Source: Ignelater luminosus (taxonomy: Eukaryota; Arthropoda; Insecta; Coleoptera; Elateridae). From it: a stretch of DNA of 64,000 nt. The translations under genes and the position numbers were made by a program. Below the pieces are notes generated by a model that did no database searches, was not told where the DNA came from, and saw only the letters and a program-made list of their open reading frames with translations. The DNA lies in assembly GCA_011009095.1 (NCBI GenBank), contig VTPC01000641.1, positions 1 to 64,000 of the forward strand, read 5' to 3'. Positions 13,240 to 23,827 of this stretch are shown here, in pieces; position 1 is the stretch's first letter, and the number at the start of each line of letters is the position of its first letter.

Positions 13240-13555
13240 TTAACCTATAAACTCTCCGCGCTCTTTTTAAAAAACGACTATTATAAAGAAGAATGCATAA
13301 AACCAAACTTGTAGAGAATCTTATGCTCTACCAGTTTTGTAAGAGCCTCCAACAACATACGAGCCGTAGAATGCGAGATATTTACAAAAAGCGATTTTCG
13401 TGACCTTTGACCTTTGATATCTTGACTAGCGCACACGATATCTTATGAGACTTTTCAGCCCATTTTTAGAACTTCAAGACAAAAGTCTATCAAATTTTCA
13501 GCTTTGTATCTTTCATTCCGAGGTTTGGCCTTAATTTCGCCTTATTTTACTGGAC
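13240..13555 (-). repeat. Right arm of the foldback element
   Basis: 316 bp, inverted relative to 12722-13020. It is slightly longer because of small insertions near its outer third and around the local hairpin. The inner boundary ttaacctata at 13240 mirrors tataggttaa ending at 13020. Confidence 0.75.
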
Positions 13556-15930
13556 TACAAGTATATTTGCAGTTGCATTTTAATCAAATTTAGTAGTTTT
13601 TTAGTTGGCTGAATTACCAGAATGCTTTGAACACGTTTTTGGCTTGCTACGAGGATATCCTCAATTACGCTCGCAGCGCTCATTTCCGCAAACAGATCTA
13701 GTTATTAAACAGCAATACACTTTAGTACTTCGTTTTGATCACATATGTTTGTAGGTGACGGTTTTTTTTCCAGCGATCATTTCAAAATATCTCAGATATG
13801 TGTCTGGCGTCTGTCAAGCCTCAAGACCTCTTTTTAATGACTAGAATTCCAAACATAGCACGCAAACTCTTGATTTTGTGCTCGACAAAGGAGTTTGCAA
13901 AAAATCTGTTGACTCCACGCTTGTACTTCTGAAAAAACGTTTTTAGCTTGCCGCGAGTATATTCGCAGCGGTCATTTTTGCTAGTAAGTCTCTGTATGCA
14001 TGTCTAAGCAACAATAGACATTAGCAGTTTGATAGTTGATTCAGATATCAAAACTTTTTGGGCGCATGTGTTTACAAGTCAAGATGTTTTTATTTTATTA
14101 CAGGCATATCTTCGATTATATTCGCAGCAATCATTTTCGTGAGTAGATCCCAGCATTTACGTGTAGTTATTAGGCACTGACAACCTTTAGTAGCTCTAGA
14201 TAGTATATCAAAACGTGTGTCCTGATTTCCCGCAAGTCTAAAGAATTAGTGTGCCTCTTTATCATGACAAATGAAATTCCAGACTCAATACACAAAAGCT
14301 TGGTTTTGTAACCGACAAACAAGTTTGCGGGAAGTGTGTTGACTTGACGATTGTGTTTTGATCACTTGTATTCATAAAGGAAGCCGTTTCTGGATTGCTG
14401 CGAGTATATTTGCAGCGGTCATTTTCGCTATTACATTCAACTGTTTCTAGTTCACCAAGCAAAGATAAACTTTAGCAGTTCCATAGTTGGATGAGATAAC
14501 GGAACTTTTTGATTAGATGTGTTTATGCGTGAGACGTTTCTGAACTGCTACAATATTTATATTTACAACTCTGATTATATTCTTATTAGGCAACAATAAA
14601 CTTCAGTAGTTCCACAGTTGGCTGATACACTATAACTTTTTGATCGCATGTGTTTATGGGCAAAAACGTTTCTGTCTTCCTACGAATATATTTTCACGAG
14701 TAAATTCTTCCATCAATAACTAGTTATTAAGCAACAGTAGACTCTCGGTTCCATAATTGATCTTTTGATAGCGTGTGTTTATGAGTGAAAACGTTTCTGG
14801 TTAGCTACAAGTGTATTCGCTCAAGAGTATTTCTGGAAGTAAATTTATAGTTAGTTAATAAGCAACAGTACACTTCAGCAGTTCTATGACTGACTGATAT
14901 TGTGGAAGCTAAGACCTTTTTAGAGCATCTGTGTCTAGTTGTGAAACAATAATAGACTGTAGCAGTTTCATGATTCATTGAGATGCTGTAATTTTTTGAA
15001 TAAATATGTTTAGGCAGAAACGTTTTCGGTTTTCTACGATGAGCGTATTCGCGATTATGCTTGCAGCGTTGTTTCCGTGAGTAAATAGTACTTGCATCTA
15101 TGGGTAGTTAATGAATAACAATAAATGTGGGAGTTCTATGGGTAACTGAGATGCTGTGACTTTTTGATCGCATATGTATTTACGTGCCAAGACGTTTCTA
15201 GCTTGCTGCGAGTATATTCGCAACTATATTTGCGGTTGTCTAATCTCAGATAATTATTAAGCAAAAATAAGCTTTAGTCATTCTATAGCCGACTGAGATT
15301 TCAGAATTTTTGATGGCTTGGTTTATGGGAAAATTCATTTTAAGTTTTCTATGTACGATCAATGTTAATTTGCCGCCGACCACCGTATATAGGAGAGTGA
15401 ACTCCTCTTTAGCTCTGGTTCGTTAGTATATGCGGGTATATACGCGATTATGTTCGAGGAGGTCATTTCCTTCAGTAAATTCATTCTTCCATGCTTAAGT
15501 TATTGAGCATAATTGACTATTTTTTGATCGCATGTGTAGGGCAGAAACATTTCTAGCTAGCTACGGGTGTATATAATTATTTTCACAAATACATAAATAT
15601 TTGCATCGATGTCCAGTTGTTAATAAGCAACAATATACTTAGGTAGTTTTATAACTGATTGCGGTGTCTTAACTTTGTACTAGCATGGTTTATCGGCAAA
15701 AATGTTTATGGGTTAGTACGAATATACTCACAATTATATCCGAGGCGGTTATTTTCGCAGGTGAATTCCTACATCTGTGCATAGTTATTAAGAAACAAGT
15801 AACTTAGTAGCTTCATAGATGATTTAAATGCCAGAACTGTTAGATCAGTAAATCCCTGCATCTATGTCTAATTATTAAGCAACAATAGACTTTTGTAACT
15901 TCATTGCTCCATAGATATTTAGATTTAAAA
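13556..15930. repeat. Old diverged tandem array, unit about 150 bp
   Basis: About fourteen diverged units follow one another. Each carries, in order, variants of: acgtttctggcttgctac, gagtatattcgcagcggtc, attttcgtgagtaaattc, ctgcatctatg, tagttattaagcaacaatag, actttagcagttccatag, ttgactgagatgctg, and tttttgatcgcatgtgttta. Copies of the agcaacaatag word sit near 13,711, 14,007, 14,171, 14,457, 14,589, 14,730, 14,861, 14,945, 15,112, 15,260, 15,505, 15,625, 15,790 and 15,878. The common spacing is 120-167 bp; longer gaps fit a lost or unrecognised unit and two short ones fit truncated units. No open frame persists across units, so this looks like a degenerate satellite and not a coding repeat. 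Confidence 0.75.
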
Positions 15931-18900
15931 ATTAGTTAAAGCTTACATTTACAACATTCTCGATTGTTTCATCATCATTTAATATTACGACAACAAATAG
16001 CATTTCAAATATTATTGGTTGCTTTCAGGCTTGACGAGAAACATATCACCAAGAAGACACAAACAGTACGTGCACCATGATGCCTCCAGTAAGGTAAATT
16101 GTTGTTCAAAAAAGCTAAAGCAGTAAGCTGAAGATATTTATGGATTCATCTAAAGCGGTTCTGGTTGTGGGAAAAATTCAAGCTCAGGCGCTATTTTGCT
16201 GTTTGTTTGGTTTTTCCTTTTTACATCTATCAGATGTAGCTGTTTATCTTCACTATATCTTAGAAGATGTCAGCCATGATTGAAAAGGCTTTACAGTGTA
16301 ACTATAACAGCTACTGTTAATCCCCAGCAACAAGGATAATAGAAAGTCAAAGTTCATTACTAGACTAGATATCTGAGTTCCAACCCGATCCCCATTCAAA
16401 GTTCTAAGTTTATATATTCATACTCAGAGCTTTCTGAACTCAACATTCCAAACAACTCATCTAGATCGCTATTTGAGCAGAATGAAAATGTTTGTTTTGT
16501 CAAATATTCTCTATCCTCTGTTTTTTTCCATCTTTGTTCGTTTAGTAGCATTGAAGTTTTTGGTCTTCCTGGTAGTGTTATTGATGTCATGTACTTTTCA
16601 TAACTATCCTACTTTTGCAAGGCAAAATAGTTAACACCAACGTTGTAAAATTTAGTTTGTAGCTTCATGCTATAATTACATTCTTATTAACGAACTTGCA
16701 AAAATCCGTTCTCTGCGTTCGTGTTATGCCATATATAACATAATATCTATATGGTACTTGAAACATTTTTTTTTGTTTGATTCAATGTATCGAATTTGTC
16801 TCCGCCCACTTCAACATGGTTGTTTTACTAGCTAACCTTATCTACAAGACAAGTCTAGTACTTCTGCTTCTAATTGCTTTAGACCTGCTCTATTCCATTC
16901 AGTTTTGTTGTAGTTTAGTGGTTTAGCTAGAGTACAGTCTACTACTCGTAGTTACTAATTTAATCCGTTTGCAAGATGTTTTCAGCCGTTTATTCTAGGT
17001 AACACTTTAATTATTCTCTGCTGCAGTTTTGTCTAAGATTTTTTAACTTTCACTTGCACTTAACTTTTTAAATTAACGTCAAATTAAAACTGATTTAAAT
17101 TAATGATTTAATCTCAGAAAGAAAATTTGGAAAAATTTTGTAGCGATATTCATGTCAGATTCAGTTCAATACTTGCAATACAATGAAGATCTTGTTTCGT
17201 ATAAAATAATGCTTTAGAACGTTAAATTTCTATTACCAAGACACTTTTGAGCCTGTTATCAGTAATTTACTTTGGCGGCAAAACTCAAACAAAAGAATAT
17301 AATTGTTGAAAAAAAATTAATTAGCTAACGCCTGAAAAGATAAAGCGTTAAAGCGTTAAACATTCTTCAATTTAATTCAGCACCTACTAATATTCCAAAA
17401 TTTAAGTGCTGATTACATCCACTGTCGTTCTAAGCTCTTTATCTATTGACATACGCTGGAAATACCGAATGTACAAAAAGAATTTTTTTTTATTTCTCTT
17501 CAGAATTCTTTTACTTTTTAAATATTTCTGTTCCATTTAATTTGCGTTTTATCTTTTTTTATTATGTTACAAACCATTTGTCCCTTTCTCTTAATTTATT
17601 ACGGTCTATAGAAAAGTACATTTTTTCCGACTTCCTCTTACATGTATAACTAAAAGAATAAGAGTAAAGTCTCGTAAATAGAGATCCAAGTGTGCTTTGC
17701 TTCTTGAGAGAAATGTCGGGTCGTGGCTAAAACACCTTTGCTGTTCGTGCAAAAGGATGAAAAGATAAGAATTTGGGACTCAAGGTTATTTTTTGAGCGG
17801 AAACGCTTCTTTTACAGAAAGTTTCGTGGCCGGAATGCTTTTTACCTAACCGTAATTTAAGTTTTACACCAGTAAGTGCAGTATAAGGCTGTAGCAGATC
17901 CTTTTGATCTCTAGATTAAATTTGCAGCAGACATAGCTGGCCTCATTCTTAAATGCTTTTATTCTCGAGCTTATTCTAAAACATGCTGCATTACATATAT
18001 CCGTCGAACCTGTTTTATGAAAAATACGCTGAATGTAAAAACAAACGGAATATAAAGCTTTTCCATTAACAATTTTGAACTCGATCGTGTAGCCATTATT
18101 TTTTAGTAAAAAATACAAGCCACATAAATTAAGGCGGCAAAGTGTATTTAAAATTCAGCCCTTGTGGTGGCTAATTAACCTCGACGTACTAATTTTTCTC
18201 TCTTTCTAATTTTCCCCGGCAGGGGTTCCGCAGAAGGCAACAAAGTAACCTTTGTTTTTCATATATATTCGGCATAACCGCAAAAGCATTTGTTAATTTG
18301 CATTTTAGCATTTATTTTGTTTTCTGCACGACTAATTGTGTAAATCATGTAAATCCGCTGTTTAATTGCCCGTGCCTGCATTGTAGAACAGTACACAAAT
18401 AAAAGGATTCCACGAACCGAGCCGATCCTGTTGTTCGCCTGGAGTGCCCGGAAGAAATGTCGTTCCGACCGGAAGTTGTGTATTAATTAATGATACGGTT
18501 TTATTTTCTTCCGGAGCCATCCGCCTGAATTATGGCTCTATGTTTTTTTGTTATGTGTATGGAAAATTACGAAACGGGTATTAAGAAAAATTTTACTACC
18601 TCGATAAAACTGAAGCTCTTTTTTTTTGCGAATTTGTTAAACCGATGTAGTAAACCCTGTCATTATTTTGCAATCTTGTGAAAGCACGTTGGATGTATTC
18701 GATATAGCTCTTGTACATTGGGCTTTATTCTAACCCGCGGGATTGGGATCACTTAGGCTCTGTTCTCTCAAGTATTGGATTTATGTTGAAAACCGCACCA
18801 GGGGTATTTTTAACTTGGATTTGGGATACAGGATTGCTTTTGAAATCGCCTGGACAAGAGGGCTCTTCCCTTTAAACAACTCATTATTTTCAAATCAGAT

Positions 18901-20899
18901 TAGGAGTCTCGAAGTAACCTGGAAACAGAAGAAGATTTTTCCTCGGACGAAACAAACTGGGTGAAACGCATTTTATCTTATGCAATTTTATTATATAACT
19001 ATACATCACCTACATTTATATGAAATTCTGGCTTTTTTAGCGTTTAAGTTTGAACAGAGATTTCATATGCAGCGATATTTCTTCATATTTACATATCTCA
19101 TAAACCTTGCCGTGATGCAAGGGGTGAGATATTTCATGCGATGCGAGCTGATCTTGCTTGTCGGAATAATACACTCATCATATCTTTCTCTCGCGAGAAA
19201 GTATCCCAGTTTATTTAAATATTACAGAAATTTTTCTTCACTTTACTACTGTTTCGCTTGGTTTTATTTAGAACGTGTCTACTCTGCCAAATTAGAGTCG
19301 TTTAAGTTTTGTAGACGACGAAGTTTATTTCTTTTAAAATTTGACGGTCACGTATAGCACAAAACATATTCCACTTTAGGTTAAAAGTCACAAAAAAATA
19401 TTAAAAAAGGAAAAGCTGAAACAAAAAGAATTTCTTCCTATTTTAAGGAATTTAACAAACAAAAGTATGTATGAAATAAACTTCGCTTTTTAGTAGATTA
19501 TTCAAAAAATATAAATTCACTTCTGTAAGAAGAGTAATACAACATGAAATGAAGATAGATAGTAAGCAATCTAAAATATAATAAAGATGCAAACGAAATA
19601 TAAGTATTGCGTAGTAGTACTATCTCGCTTTATTAAGAAAACTTTCCAACGTACGAGAAGAGCAGATCGATCTAAAGTATTGGCACGTACTAATAAATAC
19701 TTTTAAAAAGTTTACCGTATTAATCCAAAAGTTAATATATCACTAAAATGTTGATAAATAACAATTTTAGCTTTCAACTCTCTTTCGCTTCAATTTATTT
19801 TTTCTTTTGATATGAAATCTATCGTGCTTTTTGTTATAAAACAGTTTATTTGATTACACCGGACTCATTGAGTGGTGGCCTTTAGTTGTAGATTGAGAGA
19901 AATTGAAATAATTCAAATGTTATTGCTCTTGCTATTGTCGACATTCATTTTTCTTCCACCGCTTCTAACTTATTACTACTAATTTTTTAATACAATATTA
20001 AGCAGCCTACATTACTAAGACTCCTTCCTTATTATAATATTTATGTCGTTGAACTGGACCTAAGGAACTATATAAAATTGTCACATTTGTAATACTCTTA
20101 AATTTCTCAACAATCAGCTTTTCATCAAATAAAGAGAAACTTGAACAGAAGTACGTACATACTTTTGATTGTTAGTAAATAAAGAACCTTACTCATAATT
20201 AGAATATCAGCAACGCCATCAAACAGTTTGGTATCTTGAGGGTAGACTTAAAATTAAAAGATTAGTTAATGAACAAGTGCCAAAAGCGAGTACAAAATGA
20301 AATCAGCTACCAAGGATTATGCACATATAACTCCTTTTAAAAGTTGTTTGTGCGCAGCTTCTTCTTCTTCGAATTGTATGTCCATCACAGCATGTTATCT
20401 AGTTTCACCTTTCGATTATGTAGTTATAGTTTAAGGTGGTTTTTTGAACTACCAAAAATGTCAGAAACATTTCCAATTAGGAAGTAACATTTTTGTAATT
20501 TATTAAAGGTGTGTTTGAAATGATGATGTCTTGAAATGAACTGATTAGACGAATGAGTACAATTACTATACCGGAAAAAACAATGTTTATTTTTATTTTG
20601 CAAGAATTAAATTTTTCCACATAAAAAGAAGCATGCAGATAACAACTGAACGTTTCGTTTAGGTTGAATAGTTTGATCTGACCAACATGAAACCCTCAGT
20701 TGCACAATAAACGTATGGAATGCTTAGCAATGCATCACGTTTATGAGTACTAGATCGGCTGTAACATACTGGTAGCCAAAAACAAAGGAGAAGCTGTGAT
20801 ACGTCTGCAGTCTTATTTGTCTTTGCAACACCTGTTCAACAGTGGCTGTAGAAGTACGACTTAATATGCTCCCCCTGCACCTTTAAGTAAAGAAGGATG
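15931..20899. other. Non-coding stretch; one possible exon-like signal inside
   Basis: Mostly AT-rich sequence. The longest frame, 125 codons at 18980-19357 on the plus strand, is rich in Phe, Tyr and Leu as expected from chance frames in this composition and resembles no family. A patch at 18,170-18,560 is richer in GC and contains good splice-acceptor features (listed separately). A minus-strand run of TTC at about 20,352-20,367 resembles short 3' tails of some LINEs, but I find no coding sequence to go with it. Confidence 0.4.
18187..18403 (+). other. Candidate exon: strong acceptor, 59-codon open frame, AATAAA at its end
   Basis: A branch-point-like TACTAAT at 18187-18193 is followed by a long pyrimidine tract and cag at 18220-18222. 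From 18223 one frame stays open for 59 codons to a TAA at 18400-18402, overlapped by AATAAA at 18398-18403. This would suit a terminal exon. Alternatively a GT at 18245 could end a 22-nt microexon. The translated residues match no family I know, and composition alone makes conserved non-coding DNA an equal possibility. Confidence 0.2.
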
Positions 20900-21300
20900 C
20901 AACTCTCAGTACCTTCAGACTGGACTTAAGGAGAATCTTCAAACCAGGAAATCTAATTGGTTATTTAAAGATTCAATAAGAGATTCAAATAGGATCAATA
21001 ACCAAACTCATGGACAAAATACTAGTCAGATTTAACTCTGATAAACGCTTCAATTATTCTGGAACTATCCACACTTGGCCAAGGGAAACCATGCTGCAAT
21101 TTTCCAGGCTGAAATTTATACCATTGAACGATGTACAGGTTTAAAGGCTTTAAGTTCACGTCAGTTAAAGCAAATAGTGATCTTGTTGTGATTGCTTAGA
21201 TGGATACGGTGCGCAGTTTTCGTTTATTGGACCTGAGAGGTCTTGTAGCTTTACTAGAAGCTTCTTGAATGCTCATCTTGAATAGTGCCGTGGGAAAAAT
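20900..21300 (+). pseudogene. Decayed LINE fragment with RNase H-like motif
   Basis: At about 21,076-21,180 one plus frame reads LAKGNHAAIFQAEIYTIERC, which matches the conserved core of the RNase H domain found at the C-terminus of several LINE clades (commonly FQAEVYAI). Flanking sequence decays quickly into stops, so the borders are only approximate. No RT motif can be read with confidence upstream. This is an old 5'- and 3'-truncated relic. Confidence 0.4.
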
Positions 21301-21979
21301 ACGAAAATTCCTGTACCAGACTAATATTCCAGAACAAAGGCAAAAAGATTTGTAGCTTTTTCAAAGACAAGAACCAACACAAATTTAGCAATGCTAACTG
21401 AGAGACTTTTAACAAAATGAGCAAGTCTGAATTAATAACATCAAAATACACATTGTTTGATTGCATATGAATTGTATGACAGAGGCTGTTGAATTTCTTA
21501 AACTTTTGTTCAGTATTTTTGCTGATAAATACAAGCTTTCCTTTTTTAAAATTTATTTTATTTACATTACAAAAACGATTAAAGTGAGTGGACTTGCTCG
21601 TCCAGTGTCTTCTAACTAACTATAGCAACTTAGAACTAGAAACAAAGCTGACAACGTGCACGCCCATTTTTTCGTTCCTTATAAACATGTGGAACCAAAA
21701 AGAGTGACATACATTTCTTAACATTAAATACCGGAAGTCCTTAAATCTCTATGAGAATGGCCACTAAATGCACCCAATGTCACGCTGACCGCAACACCTT
21801 TTTAAAAAAGTTTCAAACGAGGCGACAAACTTAGATGCGCTGCATTTTACACCCACACAATATAATTGTTTTACAACGGATCACACAAACACAGTCGCAC
21901 ATTAAGGTGTACACAAATCCTAACATGCTCCCCACCTTGAAAGGCCAGAGATGGCTCTTGCAAAACGTTGAACCTGCTA
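21301..21979. other. Unassigned stretch next to the BEL/Pao fossil
   Basis: No coding sequence is supported; a 70-codon minus frame at 21254-21466 has no recognisable family. Its position downstream of the fossil pol gene (read on the minus strand) means it may contain remaining non-coding parts of that element, but I could not identify terminal repeats. Confidence 0.35.
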
Positions 21980-23570
21980 CTTTGCGATGGTCTCCCGCTG
22001 GGGAAGCGGGCAGAGCTTTGAAAATGAGGGCTTGACGTCACCCTGTGCTGTTCGTACGGTCGCTACTCGACAAACTCCATCCTTGCCTGTGTGAAGATGG
22101 GTCACCCGATCAAGTTTACAGCATAAGGGCGGCGTGTTGTCATCCTTGATGACGACTATGGCTCCTGATGTTATGCCTCCTTCTTGCGTCTTCCATTTAC
22201 TTCTCTGTTGAAGTTCGGAAAGGTACACATTTTTGGATGTGCTGATATCTGGTAAGTCTGCCAACTGGAGTCTCCTTGAAATCCGGATCTGGCACTGCGA
22301 CAAGTGGACGCCCCACTAGGAAGTGAGCCGGAGTCAAAGGATTTATGTCATTGGGATCGTCAGACCTGCACAAGCAAGGTATTCAGTTGCTCAAAAGTAA
22401 GATGGGCATTGTCCAAAACGTGTTTGAGATGTTTTTTGCTCGACTTAATCGCGGATTTCCACAAGCCCCCGAAATGAGGTGAATAAGGGGGTATGAAGTG
22501 CCATTCGATTGCCATTTGCGTAAAGTAATTCACTAGGTCACCACCCCACTGATCCAAAAATTTTCCTAACTGTTTTAATTCCGAATTTGCTGACACAAAT
22601 GTAGTGCTATTGTCAGAGAAAATATCGGCTGGTTTTCCGCGATGCGAAACTAATCGCTTTAGCGCCATGATAAACGCGTCTTTTGTTAAATCCAAAATGA
22701 GTTCTAGGTGAACCACCTTTGTAGTAAAGCATACAAAAACTCCCAAATAACATTTATTTATTTTTCCTCCACGACCCTTGCTATCTTTTATTAGAAGTGG
22801 ACCGGCATAATCAACGCCAGTTGTAAAGAAAGGCGGATTCGGTTGTAAGCGAGCCTCAGGCAATTGGTCCATTATGACTCAGGCAGTTTTTGGGTTGAGT
22901 TTGAAGCATGGAACGCATTGGCTAAACACCATTTTTGCAAGATTGCGATCCAACACTGGCCAAAACCGCTCTCTTAAGGACGCCAGCATTTATTGTGGGC
23001 CGGTATGCAAGAAACGAATGTGTGCCTCTTCGAAAATGAGGCGGGTTAAGTGATGCTTGGCGCATAAAATGATTGGATGTTTTTTATCCATTGAAATATT
23101 GAAGTTTTGAAGGCGCCCTCCAACTCTGAGCACGCCATGCTCGTCTATAAACGGGTTTAGAGATAAAATCTCAGTTACCCTATTGCTCACAAAGGTTTTG
23201 AGTTTATTTGGCGGAAGTTTTAACCAACCTAGCACGATCGTGGAATCTGTCCAAAATACACAGTTGTCAATCCTTACTTTTAGCGATTTGACTACTTCGT
23301 CTATTAACCTGGCTAGGACATGGTCCCCTAAACTTCTAACCGAGGTAATGTTATGGTTTTTAACGGCGCATAAAAGATTGACAAAAACGTTGATCTACAA
23401 CTCTTAAGAAAATACATCCGCCGTATGCTCTTTCGGAAGCGTCGGCGAATCCGTGCAATTCAATTGACTTAGGATCTGCACAAAGTGCGTGGTGCTTCAT
23501 TCGTAGATCATTCAACACCGGAAGCTCTAGCCTTATGTCGCACCAAGTCGATTGTATATGGGGTAGCAAG
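21980..23570 (-). mobile_element. BEL/Pao retroelement fossil: 3' part of pol
   Basis: The minus strand carries, in the expected order, an RNase H-like part (LHGFADASERAYGG, about 23,570-23,360), an integrase zinc-binding region (AKHHLTRLIFEEAHIRFLH, about 23,235-22,990), an integrase core (TGVDYAGPL, then FSDNSTTFVSAN and the FGGLWKSAIKS block, 22,872-22,360), and a C-terminal DUF5641-like part (VVIKDDNTPP, 22,303-21,977). This order and these words are typical of BEL/Pao elements. Gag, protease and most of the RT were not found, and neither were terminal repeats. The copy is broken, with several interruptions, and 5'-incomplete. The moderate decay suggests a middle-aged insertion. A LINE 3' end abuts its upstream side. 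Confidence 0.8.
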
Positions 23571-23574
23571 CACT

Positions 23575-23827
23575 GAGACCATGAAATAGACCGGGAAAAT
23601 AAAAAACGATCTAAAACTAGTAGGAATCACGCAAGAAGATATCCAAAACAGGAAAATCTTTAGATCTAAAGTTCACCGAGAGGAAAGAGCGAAAAAGGAG
23701 GCGGGAATGACTTGAACGGAAGAGAGAAAAAACTCACAGCTTGAAAATGAAAGCAATATGGACACAAAGCTAAGTATTTTGCGTAGTCCTAATTAGGTTT
23801 ATTCACATGAAGAAGAAAAAAAATTGC
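23575..23827 (+). mobile_element. 5'-truncated LINE, 3' end with A-rich tail
   Basis: From 23,590 a plus frame reads KIKNDLKLVGITQEDIQNRK then FRSKVHREERAKKEAG, which is the C-terminal tail typical of RTE-like LINE proteins, where a GRP-R-W-x-V motif precedes an 'ITQEDIQNR-x-x-FR' end. A stop interrupts it at about 23,713. It ends in gaagaagaaaaaaaa near 23,812-23,825, a plausible 3' tail. Only about 250 bp remain, so it is a typical 5'-truncated insertion. It abuts the BEL/Pao fossil at about 23,570 on the opposite strand. No target duplication could be matched. Confidence 0.55.

Larger units (their letters stand above)
12722..13555. mobile_element. 834-bp foldback element (non-autonomous, TA target)
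   Basis: Two long inverted arms surround a 219-bp unrelated centre. The ends start atCCAGTAAAATAAGG on the left and gtCCAGTAAAATAAGG on the minus strand at the right. TA lies immediately outside both ends (12720-12721 and 13556-13557), consistent with a TA duplication. The arms share ordered blocks such as aaacctcgga, gatacaaagctgaaaattt, gtctcataagat, ggtcacgaaaatcg, tctctacaagtttggt and tataggttaa, with scattered substitutions and indels. There is no coding capacity, so it would need a transposase supplied from elsewhere. The arm divergence suggests an old insertion, or sequence decay since arm formation. Confidence 0.75.

Noticed and set aside
17714-17830. atgtcgggtcgtggc, the first five codons of a histone H2A or H4-like start (MSGRG)
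   Set aside because: A stop follows at once and no frame downstream continues as a histone; five codons can arise by chance.
18980-19357. 125-codon plus frame, one of the longest outside the transposons
   Set aside because: Very rich in Phe, Tyr and Leu as expected from AT-rich random frames, no recognised domain, no convincing start or splice context.
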